Shown here: positions 21,006 to 29,645 of the stretch, piece after piece | How the letters are laid out: each line of letters opens with the position of its first letter | Position numbering within the stretch: the first letter of the stretch is position 1 | Assembly: GCA_902763505.1 (NCBI GenBank) | Contig: CACWSO010000019.1 | Location: forward strand, 1 to 40,777 | Source of the DNA: an uncultured Eubacteriales bacterium | GTDB lineage: Bacteria > Bacillota > Clostridia > Peptostreptococcales > Anaerovoracaceae | Length of the DNA stretch: 40,777 nt | Direction: 5' to 3' | Notes under the pieces: model-generated | What the model saw: the letters and a program-made list of their open reading frames with translations, nothing else | Database searches by the model: none | What the model was told of the DNA's origin: nothing | Program-made: the position numbers and the translations under genes

Positions 21006-22716
21006 AATCCCATATTCCCTTGTACATTCTGTATTGATCGATTGATGATGCGCTGTTCCACGGAATAAAACCCCCGTCCAGACCCGCCTTGTAAAGGGCG
21101 TCGACCTGTTCCTTGAGCTTCTGTTTATCATATGTTACCGACGGCGCCCAAAACGGCGTATTGTACCCTGTGATCCAGGTCCGCGCTGCAGCCGGCGTCG
21201 GTATTTTCTTCTGTTCTTTCGCAGCGCTCTTCGCCCACGCAGTCATGACTGCCCTCGGCTCAGACCAGGTGTCAGTATCCCCGAAGTGGTCCGTATAAGG
21301 CATGCTGCTGATAGCGTCAACAATATTTGAGATTCCCGGCCAGTACTGGCCATATGCTGTCACATATCCGTCGGAACATTCCCCAAAAACATCCACGCTG
21401 AAATATGCACCCGCCTCATGGATGGAATCTGCTGCGTAGAAACAAAAATTCTGAACAGCCTGGCACTTGGATTCGCCGTATGCATTCCTGAAATTCGTAC
21501 TTTTGTCCTGCGACATTTCGTAGGCGCTCTCCGGAAATCTCACATAGTCGAACTGGATCTCATCGAAACCCATGTGTTCCACTGCTTCCGTTGCCAACGC
21601 AACATTATAATACCATACTTCCCGGCTGAACGCACTTGGCCAACCCGCTCCTGCTGACTTGGATTTGATGCAGTTTTCCGGGTGGTCTTTCGCATAATAC
21701 CTGTCATTAAAACAGGTGATTCTTCCGATGGTATAAACGCCTGCCTCCTTGAACTTCCGCACCGCTGCCTGAAACTCTTCCAGAGATACGTACGCCTTTT
21801 TATATGAAGTCGGCGAAAGCTGCTCAGCAATCGGAGATTTGTAGGAAAGCGAACCGTCCTTGATGTCTATAACCACCGCATTACAGCCTGTTTCTTTGAT
21901 GAGCTTTAGGTAGGCGTCGCTGTGAATCGCAGCATAGGAATTGAGATACATTGCCCTCGCTTCGCGACAGAATTCTTTCCCATTTATTTCTGTCCTCTCA
22001 TATGGATAATAATCCAGGTCTTCGGCTTTTCCGCCGTAGAGATTTATGTCGTATTTCGCTTTTTTGGCTTTATCGTATTCGCCGTTTTCATTGTAATAGG
22101 CGTTTGCTTCATCCTGCGTCCGGACCAGATATTTCGCGTATGCAAATCCTTCCGTCGCATCCTCGTCATCCGCAGCCTCTGCAGATTCTCCACTGACAGC
22201 ACGGACCTTGTATTTGCTGACGACGCCCTTCGCATCCAGTCCGTAAAACCCTGTCACGGCAAGCTTCGTTCCCTTCGGTGCAAAACCTGCAATCTCAGGG
22301 CCATTGCTGTTTTTGTATAAGGTAATCGGGGTGCGGACATAGAGTTCCTTCTCGCGTACGACTGCTGACTTGCTGGCAGCCAGGTTCTCCGGATGCACAT
22401 AAAGTGCTTCTGCCCTTTGCCCTTCTGCATCATCTTCCTCTTTGGAATCCATATAAATACGCTGGAATGTTCCTTCCGGCAGTTCCTCCGGCTCCTGATC
22501 TCTCAGGATGACCTCCGTACCGCGGGGAAGCTGCTCCGCTTCCTGCATCTGACCATGTACATCCAGAGCATAGGCCTGTACGAGAGGATTCTCGCCAGCA
22601 ATAAAGGCCTTCTTTTCGAAGGCCGTCTGCTCAGTTGTCGTGGCTGACACGCATGCAAGTGCGACAGTCACGATTCCTATTATTATTTTTACCGATAAAT
22701 TGTTAATCACTTTCAT
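20995..22716 (-). CDS. secreted or anchored putative glycoside hydrolase (DUF4015 type)
   Basis: The 573-residue protein has an N-terminal hydrophobic signal or anchor (residues 8-24). Residues 40-190 are two SH3-like or unknown strand-rich segments (PRGTEVILRDQEPEEL, APKGTKLAVTGFYG). From about 235 a TIM-barrel-like glycosidase domain of the DUF4015 kind follows: AIHSDAYLKLIKETGCNAVV, VIDIKDGSLSYKS, GVYTIGRITCFND and GFDEIQFDYVRFPE with the conserved Asp. The substrate is unknown, probably a wall or surface glycan. It lies 12 bases after the MFS gene, lacks a ribosome site, and has a TGATATAAT just before the ATG. Confidence 0.82.
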   Translation of the reverse strand: MKVINNLSVKIIIGIVTVALACVSATTTEQTAFEKKAFIAGENPLVQAYALDVHGQMQEAEQLPRGTEVILRDQEPEELPEGTFQRIYMDSKEEDDAEGQRAEALYVHPENLAASKSAVVREKELYVRTPITLYKNSNGPEIAGFAPKGTKLAVTGFYGLDAKGVVSKYKVRAVSGESAEAADDEDATEGFAYAKYLVRTQDEANAYYNENGEYDKAKKAKYDINLYGGKAEDLDYYPYERTEINGKEFCREARAMYLNSYAAIHSDAYLKLIKETGCNAVVIDIKDGSLSYKSPIAEQLSPTSYKKAYVSLEEFQAAVRKFKEAGVYTIGRITCFNDRYYAKDHPENCIKSKSAGAGWPSAFSREVWYYNVALATEAVEHMGFDEIQFDYVRFPESAYEMSQDKSTNFRNAYGESKCQAVQNFCFYAADSIHEAGAYFSVDVFGECSDGYVTAYGQYWPGISNIVDAISSMPYTDHFGDTDTWSEPRAVMTAWAKSAAKEQKKIPTPAAARTWITGYNTPFWAPSVTYDKQKLKEQVDALYKAGLDGGFIPWNSASSIDQYRMYKGIWDYEK

Positions 22717-22722
22717 GGTCAC

Positions 22723-22731
22723 ATTATATCA
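22723..22731 (-). promoter_or_regulatory. extended -10 directly before the glycosidase-like gene
   Basis: TGATATAAT (minus strand) uses the stop codon TGA of the MFS gene as its TGn part. It ends 6 bases before the ATG at 22716, so a transcript would begin exactly at the start codon. No -35 match is seen. Confidence 0.4.
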
Positions 22732-23961
22732 CAGTCTGGCAGACTCGCTTCCTCCATGCAGTCTTTTTTTCATGATCAAAGCGAACAAAATTGCAATGAT
22801 GCCGAACGGGATAAAGCAGCAGAACGTAATCGCATAGGATCCCGTCGCCGTGTAGACGACACCGCCCAGATATGGACCGATAAATGCGGCCAGAATCAGC
22901 TGTGAACTTGCGATTCCGAAGTTTGCAGAGAAATACCGGTTGCCGAAAATGCGTGCAATCGCTGTAGCGCTGGTCGGCGGCGCTGCACCGAAGCTAAGTC
23001 CCAGCAGGAAACATCCTGCCACGAGAATCGCCAGCACTTCTGTTCTGATGCCTGCCGCAGTGATGATCGTTGCAATCAGGAAAACGACACTGGAAATCAG
23101 CATTGTCTTGCTGATACCGAATTTGTCGTAGCTCGATCCGTATACGATCCTGCCAAATCCATTGGCAAAAGAAGTAATGCCAGCAACAAGGGCCGCTGTC
23201 TGCGCCGATACGCCAAGTCCGATCACGCACGGAGCGATATGACCCATCAGTGCCAGCCCGGAAGCGGAGAGCACCATTGTGAAGAAGAACAGAATCCAGA
23301 ACTCCACTGTTCTGACGGTTTCTGCCGGTCTCTTGTCTTCCGCTGCAGGATCGATTTCCTGTCCGTCGATTCCGTTAGATTCTGTTGCCTTTGCATCAGC
23401 GCCGGTATTGGCTGCTTTCATCAGGACGCCCGAGACAGCCAATACGATGGACATGATGATTCCGAGCATGACGAACACAGTCCGCCAACCTGCATTTCCC
23501 ATGAGCGCTGTACAGACGGGCCCGAGAACCATGGCGCCCATTCCGAACGCCATCATCATCATGCCTGAGATAAGGCCCTGTTTCGCAGGGAACCATTTGG
23601 AAATGACCCCTATGATTTCCACATAGGCAAATCCGACGCCAGCACCACAGAGTACGCCGTAGCAGATGTAGAATGCCATCAGACTGTTCGCCTGTGATGT
23701 CAAAATGAAGCCTGCCGCAATTAGAACGGCAGAGATAATCATAGAAATCAGCGGCTTGTCCTTCTTGCCGTTGAACATTCCTCCGGCCAGCATGCTCAGG
23801 CACATGGCCATGATGGAAATCGTAAATGTAAGGGATGTTTCAGATCTGGACCATCCGAATTCATTCTCAAGCGGTACGACGAAGATTGACCATCCGTAGA
23901 TCAGGCCCAAAAAAATCAATGTACATAAGGAAATGGTTATCGTAAATACTTTCAGTCTCAT
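22729..23961 (-). CDS. MFS transporter, oxalate/formate antiporter-like
   Basis: This 410-residue 12-helix carrier belongs to the OFA/monocarboxylate group. Signs are the start ISLCTLIFLGLIYGWSIFVV, PLENEFGWSRSETSLTFTIS, the GGMFNGKKDKP cytoplasmic loop, YGVLCGAGVGFAY and WFPAKQGLISGMMMM. The central loop (about 195-225) is long and acidic. Such carriers exchange small organic acids; the substrate is not certain. AAAGGA lies 10 bases before the ATG at 23961. It is the first gene of a run including the glycosidase-like and CsoR-type genes. Confidence 0.85.
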   Translation of the reverse strand: MRLKVFTITISLCTLIFLGLIYGWSIFVVPLENEFGWSRSETSLTFTISIMAMCLSMLAGGMFNGKKDKPLISMIISAVLIAAGFILTSQANSLMAFYICYGVLCGAGVGFAYVEIIGVISKWFPAKQGLISGMMMMAFGMGAMVLGPVCTALMGNAGWRTVFVMLGIIMSIVLAVSGVLMKAANTGADAKATESNGIDGQEIDPAAEDKRPAETVRTVEFWILFFFTMVLSASGLALMGHIAPCVIGLGVSAQTAALVAGITSFANGFGRIVYGSSYDKFGISKTMLISSVVFLIATIITAAGIRTEVLAILVAGCFLLGLSFGAAPPTSATAIARIFGNRYFSANFGIASSQLILAAFIGPYLGGVVYTATGSYAITFCCFIPFGIIAILFALIMKKRLHGGSESARL

Positions 23962-24000
23962 TCTTTTTTCCTTTATATCGGTTCCTTGAATGCAACGAAG

Positions 24001-24033
24001 CCCCGCGAAATGAATCGCGGGGTTTCTCTTCTT
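24001..24033. terminator. hairpin between ferritin and MFS genes
   Basis: CCCCGCG (24001-24007) pairs with CGCGGGG (24016-24022). The T-rich run is stronger on the plus strand; on the minus strand, where both neighbouring genes lie, the tail CTTCGTT is weak. It is probably a partial terminator or attenuator. Confidence 0.5.
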
Positions 24034-24074
24034 AGCTGTCTTGTTCACCAGCCGCGCTGCACTAGCGCTTGCGG

Positions 24075-24590
24075 TTAGTCGAGAGTGAATGAAGGTGCAG
24101 TGTATACTCTTGCCTTCATCTCAGCATCGAGCTCGTAAAGGCTTCTGCTGTCGCTTCCGAAGAGTTCGAATTTCGTCACGTTGTCATCCGCATTGTCCTC
24201 TTCTTCTGCCTGCTCCTTGACAAACCAGTCAAGGAACTGCATCGTTCTGAAGTCATGTTCTTCGTAAGCTGCTGCATATATTGTATTGATCAGATCTGTA
24301 ACGACTCTTTCGTGCTCTGCGCCCATCTTCAGCGGATCGATGAATGCCTTGTACTCTTTATCAGGCTTAGCAATCGCTTCCAATTCTACGGTCTCACCCT
24401 GCTGCTGCAGATATTTGATGAACAGCATAGCGTGGTCACGCTCTTCCTGCGCCTGGATCATGTACCAGTTTGCATATCCATCCAGTCCCTCATCCTTATA
24501 GTAGTTTGAAAAATCGAGATACAGGTATGCTGAATAGAACTCAGCGTTGACCTGATTGTTAAGCAAATCTTTTACTTTCTTTGATACCAT
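24075..24590 (-). CDS. ftnA: ferritin
   Basis: This 171-residue iron-storage protein is of bacterial ferritin type: LLNNQVNAEFYSAYLYLDFS, the ferroxidase-centre Glu/His in AQEERDHAMLFIKYL, AEHERVVTDLIN, and WFVKEQAEEEDN. It forms a 24-subunit cage that oxidises and stores Fe, limiting oxygen damage. AAGGAGG precedes the ATG. An extended -10 promoter (TGTTATAAT, minus strand 24632-24624) stands about 34 bases upstream. It is divergent from the flavoprotein gene and single in its unit. Confidence 0.92.
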   Translation of the reverse strand: MVSKKVKDLLNNQVNAEFYSAYLYLDFSNYYKDEGLDGYANWYMIQAQEERDHAMLFIKYLQQQGETVELEAIAKPDKEYKAFIDPLKMGAEHERVVTDLINTIYAAAYEEHDFRTMQFLDWFVKEQAEEEDNADDNVTKFELFGSDSRSLYELDAEMKARVYTAPSFTLD

Positions 24591-24694
24591 TTCGATAACC
24601 TCCTTTATGAATACTTACAAAAGATTATAACACGATTTATGGGTACTCTGTTTGTATTTTCACATATTATTTGTTATTCTTATTAGGAATGTGT

Positions 24695-25903
24695 ATGAAT
24701 TGTTCAGATACAGAGTATAACTGCATAATTGTTGGCGCCGGTGCGGCAGGACTGTTTTATGCTGCGGCTGACGAAACAGAAGGACGCAAACTCATCATCG
24801 AGAAGACATCCCGCCCGGGGCAGAAGCTGCTGATGAGTGGAAACGGTATGTGCAACATCACCCACGGTGGCAGCATCAAGGATTTTATTGCTCATTATGG
24901 AGACAAGGGCGCTAAGATCCGCACTTGCCTGTACAAGCACAGCAATCTGGAATTGATGCAGTTTATGGAAAACGCAGCTGTTCCCCTAACGGAGCGTCCG
25001 GATGGCAAACTCTTTCCCGCCTCCATGAGAGCGGCGGATGTGCTGGACGCATTGCTTGCGAAAGCATACCGAAACGGTTTCGCATTTCTGTATGATTGCG
25101 CGGTGACCGGCATCGATGAAGGAAGCAAAGGCAACGCTTCGGATGGTGTATGCATTTCTTTGTCGGACGGCAGGACCCTGCGGACGCAGAAACTGGTGAT
25201 CGCCACCGGCGGAGCATCCTATCCTGCAACAGGATCCGACGGCAGTTTTATGGAAGTGCTGAAACGGGATCTGGACGTTAAAATGACTGCGCTCAAACCT
25301 GCATTGGCGCCTGTCTTCGTTGAGAATTATCCTTACAGTAATTTGTCGGGGATTTCCTTCGATGACGTTACGGTGTCATGTGGCGGACACACAGAACGAG
25401 GGCCTATGCTTCTGACCCACAAGGGGTTCAGCGGACCTGCCATGCTGCACATTTCACAGTATGTGAAACCGGGCGCACAGCTGACGATCAATTATCTGCC
25501 AGATCAAAACATCGCGGACGTGTACAGAACGATCCGAGACGATCAGCCGGCAAACAGCAAGGGCATCGCAAATTATCTGGCAAGTGAGTTCGATCTGCCG
25601 AAAGCCTTTGCAGAAAAACTGTTCAGCGTACCTTCACGCAAGCTCTCAAGCATCGGGCACAAAGAACTTGAAAACATTGTTCATCTGATGATGGACCGGA
25701 AACATACTGTCAGCGGTACCGGCGGATTCAAAGAAGCCATGGTCACAGCAGGCGGTGTATCTCTGGAAGAGATGAATCTGAAAAACATGAGTCTTATCAA
25801 ATATCCGTGCATTCATGTGATCGGTGAGGCTCTTGATATAAACGGCGATACGGGCGGCTATAATCTGCAGTTTGCATATTCCTCAGCCCGCACCGCAGTC
25901 TAA
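24695..25903 (+). CDS. NAD(P)/FAD-dependent oxidoreductase, BaiN/HI0933 family
   Basis: The 402-residue flavoprotein has the FAD-binding start IIVGAGAAGLFYAAADE (about 10-26), PGQKLLMSGNGMCNITHGG (about 44-62), LVIATGGASYPATGSDGSFM and, near the end, HVIGEALDINGDTGGYNLQF. The layout fits the HI0933/BaiN-like family, of which some members are described as bile acid dehydroxylation or related flavin reductases; the physiological substrate here is unknown. The start at 24695 has TAGGA 6 bases before it; the upstream TTG is unlikely. AGGAGG of the next gene lies close after its stop. Confidence 0.88.
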   Translation: MNCSDTEYNCIIVGAGAAGLFYAAADETEGRKLIIEKTSRPGQKLLMSGNGMCNITHGGSIKDFIAHYGDKGAKIRTCLYKHSNLELMQFMENAAVPLTERPDGKLFPASMRAADVLDALLAKAYRNGFAFLYDCAVTGIDEGSKGNASDGVCISLSDGRTLRTQKLVIATGGASYPATGSDGSFMEVLKRDLDVKMTALKPALAPVFVENYPYSNLSGISFDDVTVSCGGHTERGPMLLTHKGFSGPAMLHISQYVKPGAQLTINYLPDQNIADVYRTIRDDQPANSKGIANYLASEFDLPKAFAEKLFSVPSRKLSSIGHKELENIVHLMMDRKHTVSGTGGFKEAMVTAGGVSLEEMNLKNMSLIKYPCIHVIGEALDINGDTGGYNLQFAYSSARTAV

Positions 25904-25919
25904 CAGGAGGAAACAAAAG

Positions 25920-27179
25920 ATGGCTGACACGAAACCAGCTGAAACAATCACAACGAAAAAGGAACGTGACTATATGTTTGACACGTTCAGAGGGATACTG
26001 ATGCTGTCGATCCCTATCTCCCACTTCACCAAGGCCTCAGGCAACTGGTACGCGGTCATGTGGGGCGGCGCAGGATTCTCGCACACATCCCCGACCGGAT
26101 TCGTCTACATCACGATCAACGTCTTCGTCATGCAGGCGTTCATGTTCTTGTCCGGGTATTTCTCCAAGAAACCGGAGCGAGCCAGGGAAACTGCATTTCG
26201 CGGCGTACTGTGGCCATATCTGGTGTTCACTACAATCACGATGATTGCTGCATGGGGCTTCAACTGTCCAATTGGACACTACTTCGGATATTTGACCCCA
26301 TCCTTCGCACTATGGTTCCTGGTTGCCCTGTTCCTCTACAGGTACTTCCTTGTGGACATCATCAAGTTCAAATGGGCTCTTCCGATGAGTATCTTCATGA
26401 TGTTCGCAGCCGGCGTTCTGCCGTTCGGACAGTTCATGGCGCTGGGACGTGTATTCTCCTACTTCCCATTCTTTATGATCGGGTACTACTGTTCCAAGGA
26501 GACGCTGGATAAAGTCAGAACCCTCAAGCGTAAGCCTGTTATCGTAGGACTGCTGGGCGCTGTGCTTGTGTTCATGTCCATCTGGCTCATGTACCACGGA
26601 CCGAAACTCGGATGGTTCCTGCTGAAGACGGACTGCAGCCACTTCGGCATGCCTTGGTATACAGATGCGCTTTGGAGACTGCTGGTATTCGGCCTGTCCT
26701 GCGGATGGATCACCTTCATGGTCAACATCCTTCCGTCAAAGCAGAACTTCCTCTGCTACATCGGAACGAACACCATGCCGATCTACCTGTTCCACCTGGG
26801 ACTGCGTCACGTCATCACACAGTACGGAATCTACATGGGCGTTGTTGGCTCCCTAATCGTTGCATGGTTTGGCGGCATCTCTCTGCTTCACGGCAAGCAC
26901 AAGAACTGGACCGTATCGATCATCATCACGGTTCTCTCCATCGCCGGAGTATTCGCTCTGTGCATGTCAGGTGCGCTGGATCCGCTTGCCGGCGGATGTC
27001 CAAAGAACCTGGTTGTCTTCTACGTCCTGGTTTGGGGCAGTGCGCTGCTGACCGGAATTTCCTTAGCGGCTCCATTCTGGGTCAAGCTCTACGACCTGCT
27101 GACAGAAGGCCCGCTGAGAGCTTCCTTTATCACTAGCTGGCTGGAAGGAAAATACTTAAAGAAAAATGAAGAAGCGTAA
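25920..27179 (+). CDS. acyltransferase 3 family membrane protein
   Basis: This 419-residue integral membrane protein has about ten membrane segments. The N-terminal signature DTFRGILMLSIPISHFTKASG carries the conserved Arg and His, followed by FMFLSGYFSKKP and the charged RARETAFRGVLWPYLVF. It fits the acyltransferase-3/OpgC-like family, which transfers acyl groups to sugars or peptidoglycan on the outer face. AGGAGG lies 7 bases before the ATG. It overlaps the next gene by 14 bases, which encodes a lipid-anchored hydrolase, so an acylation/deacylation pair is possible. Confidence 0.85.
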   Translation: MADTKPAETITTKKERDYMFDTFRGILMLSIPISHFTKASGNWYAVMWGGAGFSHTSPTGFVYITINVFVMQAFMFLSGYFSKKPERARETAFRGVLWPYLVFTTITMIAAWGFNCPIGHYFGYLTPSFALWFLVALFLYRYFLVDIIKFKWALPMSIFMMFAAGVLPFGQFMALGRVFSYFPFFMIGYYCSKETLDKVRTLKRKPVIVGLLGAVLVFMSIWLMYHGPKLGWFLLKTDCSHFGMPWYTDALWRLLVFGLSCGWITFMVNILPSKQNFLCYIGTNTMPIYLFHLGLRHVITQYGIYMGVVGSLIVAWFGGISLLHGKHKNWTVSIIITVLSIAGVFALCMSGALDPLAGGCPKNLVVFYVLVWGSALLTGISLAAPFWVKLYDLLTEGPLRASFITSWLEGKYLKKNEEA

Positions 27180-28134
27180 ACGCACAAGTCAATATAAAAA
27201 AGCAGCTGCCGTATTTATTGCGGCAGCTCTTTGCATTGCTTTTGCGCTAGGTCTCGCGGGATGCGGAACAGATTCCGGCTCCGCTACGTCAGACGGCACC
27301 TACGATACGGTCAGCGAAGCGTTCTTCCTGATGAACGAAGACGGCACGTACACATACGGCGAAATCGTTGCTCCAAAGACGGAAGACACATTCCCTCTCG
27401 TTTCCATTTCCCATGGCATCTACGGCACCATCAACAGTGGCGGCGCGAAACAGCTCTCAGAGATGCTGGCGTCACACGGTATTGCTGCCGTCCGCGTCGA
27501 CTTCAACAGATGCCTGACCAACGATCCCGAAGAGGCTCTTGCCAAAGACAAGTCCGGCCGCACAAACGAATATACTCTTTCAGACATGCTGGAATCCAAT
27601 CAGCTCGCCATCGAATACGCGCTGAACAACTACAATATCGATGAGGACCGCATCGGTGTCTACGGCAGGTCCTTCGGCGGCCGCGTCGCCATGATCATGG
27701 GCAATGAAAGCATCGGCGGCATCGACTACAAAGCGATGGCGCTCATCGCCCCTGCCGGAAACGAATACGCGCTGATCCACTACGTAGGCGGGCAGGAGGA
27801 ATGGGATCACATCCGCGCTGCTGTCGAAAAAGACGGCAGTTACAAACGCGGTAAGCTCATCTTCACTGCCAAGTGGTTTGACGAATACTATGAAATGAAC
27901 CCTGCCCTCACCGGCGATAAGTTCGGCGATAAACCGGTCATGGTCTATTACAATACAAAGGACACAGTCGTCGAACCGAAGACCAGTCTCGACTGTGCCC
28001 ATGCTTACTCTAATGTTGCGATTTATGAAGTGACGACTGACGACGGTCACGGCTACGAGATGTCTTACGAACACTCTGAAATCAAAGATGAAATCATGAA
28101 TCGCGTCGTCACCTTCTTCGAGATAAATCTCTAA
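27166..28134 (+). CDS. lipoprotein alpha/beta hydrolase
   Basis: The 322-residue product has a signal peptide and lipobox LAGC (Cys near residue 33), then an alpha/beta-hydrolase fold. SISHGIYGTINSGG forms the oxyanion region, IGVYGRSFGGRVAMIMG holds the nucleophile elbow G-R-S-F-G (Ser near 168), the Asp is in NTKDTVVEP, and the His is in DDGHGYEM. An esterase or lipase role outside the membrane is likely. It starts inside the acyltransferase gene. Its stop abuts the convergent flavodoxin-like gene's stop with no gap. Confidence 0.85.
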   Translation: MKKRKRTSQYKKAAAVFIAAALCIAFALGLAGCGTDSGSATSDGTYDTVSEAFFLMNEDGTYTYGEIVAPKTEDTFPLVSISHGIYGTINSGGAKQLSEMLASHGIAAVRVDFNRCLTNDPEEALAKDKSGRTNEYTLSDMLESNQLAIEYALNNYNIDEDRIGVYGRSFGGRVAMIMGNESIGGIDYKAMALIAPAGNEYALIHYVGGQEEWDHIRAAVEKDGSYKRGKLIFTAKWFDEYYEMNPALTGDKFGDKPVMVYYNTKDTVVEPKTSLDCAHAYSNVAIYEVTTDDGHGYEMSYEHSEIKDEIMNRVVTFFEINL

Positions 28135-28677
28135 TTACAGCGCTGCGGCGAACTGTTTCAGTTCTGCCAGCGTCGCTTCATCCACTGCCAGATCCTTTGG
28201 CTTCTCTGCTGAAATCGATTTCGCGAACGCCATATCCCATTCCAGATAATCCGCGATGCACGCAAACTGCTTCTGAATGATTTCAAATTCAGGATCGTCC
28301 AGTTCCGCTTCACCGATGACGACGGTGCCGACTTTCTTGTTGCCTTTGAGCTTTGACGCGCGCGCATAGAACTTATCTATGACCAGCTTCAGCTGCGCCG
28401 TTACGCCCCACCAATAGACAGGTGTCGCGAAGATCAGCACATCTGCCGCTTCAACGGCTTCATTGATCTCCGGCGAATCATCGGCAAAGATACACCTGCT
28501 CATGCATCCGCAGGCGTTGCAGGCTTTGCACGGAATGATATTCTTCCCTTCCGTCTCAATTACGTTCACTTCTACTTCCGCTGCGTCCGCTCTTCCGCTG
28601 AATCCCTCTTCGAGGGCTTTGATTGCAGTCAGCGTGTTTCCCCTTCTCGGGCTTCCGTTGAATATTAATACTTTCAT
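28135..28677 (-). CDS. flavodoxin-like NAD(P)H-dependent oxidoreductase
   Basis: This 180-residue protein has the FMN-binding start LIFNGSPRRGNTLTAIKAL, then a Cys-rich motif CKACNACGCMSRC (about 50-62) and the flavodoxin loop ATPVYWWGVTAQLKLVIDKFY. The combination marks the NADPH-dependent FMN reductase/iron-sulfur flavoprotein class, with the Cys cluster perhaps holding an Fe-S centre. AGGAG lies 7 bases before the ATG. It is tail-to-tail with the lipoprotein hydrolase with no spacer. Confidence 0.88.
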   Translation of the reverse strand: MKVLIFNGSPRRGNTLTAIKALEEGFSGRADAAEVEVNVIETEGKNIIPCKACNACGCMSRCIFADDSPEINEAVEAADVLIFATPVYWWGVTAQLKLVIDKFYARASKLKGNKKVGTVVIGEAELDDPEFEIIQKQFACIADYLEWDMAFAKSISAEKPKDLAVDEATLAELKQFAAAL

Positions 28678-28784
28678 TATTATCTCCTATTATGTAATCT
28701 CCTATTCTCCTGTAACACTGATTTACATATATGATAGCAATCACCCCGCACTTAGTAAATACCTTACGTTCTGCATCGAACGTT

Positions 28785-28813
28785 TTGACAGGATGCCGTG
28801 TTTTGTATATGAT
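28785..28813 (+). promoter_or_regulatory. promoter of the MnmM/YtqB-type gene
   Basis: TTGACA (28785-28790), a 17-base spacer and TATGAT (28808-28813) give a near-consensus promoter, 56 bases before the ATG. Confidence 0.7.
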
Positions 28814-28868
28814 TTGCATACAGGAAAGTGCAGCTTGCACACGGAAACTATGGAGGCTATTAAATAAG

Positions 28869-29447
28869 ATGGCAAATCTGATCAGACAGACAACGGAACT
28901 CGCGCTGCATCTTGTGCGGCCATATATAACGAAGGATAGCACCGTCATCGACGCAACCTGCGGCAACGGCCACGACACGCTGGCGCTGGCGCAGATGGCC
29001 CCGGCGAAGCTCTATGCCTTTGACATACAGGAAAATGCCATCCGCGCAACAACTGCGCTCCTGGAAGCCAATGGCTACCGCAAAAGCATCGCAGACGGGC
29101 GTTTCATTGTGCAGTGTGTCGCGCACGAAGAGATGGATGCCTATGTCTCTCGTCCGGTCAAAGCCGTCCTTTTCAATCTGGGCTATCTTCCCGGCGGTGA
29201 TAAAGAGATTACAACAAAAGCAGTATCAACGCTGAACGCCGTGCAGACCGCCATGGAACTCCTGGAAACGGATGGCGTGATCTGCATCACCATGTACAGC
29301 GGCCACGACGCAGGCAAGGAAGAAAAAGCTGCCCTGCTGAACTTCGCAGAAACGCTTGAAGCGAAACGTTGGCACACCGCCTATATCAGTATGCCGAACC
29401 AAAAGCACGATCCGCCGGAGATTCTTCTCATTACCCGCAAGGCATAA
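28869..29447 (+). CDS. mnmM: class I SAM-dependent methyltransferase, MnmM/YtqB family
   Basis: This 192-residue enzyme has the SAM-binding motif TVIDATCGNGHDTLALAQ (about 25-42), FDIQENAIRATTALLE, and the family marker LFNLGYLPGGDKEITTK (about 99-115). YtqB of Bacillus was first annotated as rRNA methylase and later identified as MnmM, which makes the final methylation of tRNA wobble uridine (nm5U to mnm5U). The same role is likely here by homology. The ATG at 28869 has GGAGG 13 bases upstream, a longer gap than its neighbours. A strong terminator follows. Confidence 0.85.
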   Translation: MANLIRQTTELALHLVRPYITKDSTVIDATCGNGHDTLALAQMAPAKLYAFDIQENAIRATTALLEANGYRKSIADGRFIVQCVAHEEMDAYVSRPVKAVLFNLGYLPGGDKEITTKAVSTLNAVQTAMELLETDGVICITMYSGHDAGKEEKAALLNFAETLEAKRWHTAYISMPNQKHDPPEILLITRKA

Positions 29448-29485
29448 AAACACAGTTCCAGATGGCGAACTAATAAGATGAAAGT

Positions 29486-29513
29486 AGACATGCTAAAAAA
29501 GCATGTCTTTTTA
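29486..29513 (+). terminator. intrinsic terminator
   Basis: AGACATGCT (29486-29494) and AGCATGTCT (29500-29508) form a 9-bp perfect stem with loop AAAAA and a T-run after it. Confidence 0.92.
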
Positions 29514-29645
29514 TATGTCACGAAAAAAAATATTGCCATATCTGTTTTTTGCTTATTTTGTGACGCTTTTTATGACGGTCTGAAATAGATAATAGAGCCA
29601 ACAAAAGCAGAAACAATCAGTATTGGAAAACAGGAGAACAGAACA

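Noticed and set aside
27580-28074. 164-residue minus-strand frame inside the lipoprotein hydrolase
   Set aside because: The opposite strand encodes lipobox, nucleophile elbow and Asp/His; the antisense frame has no start site.
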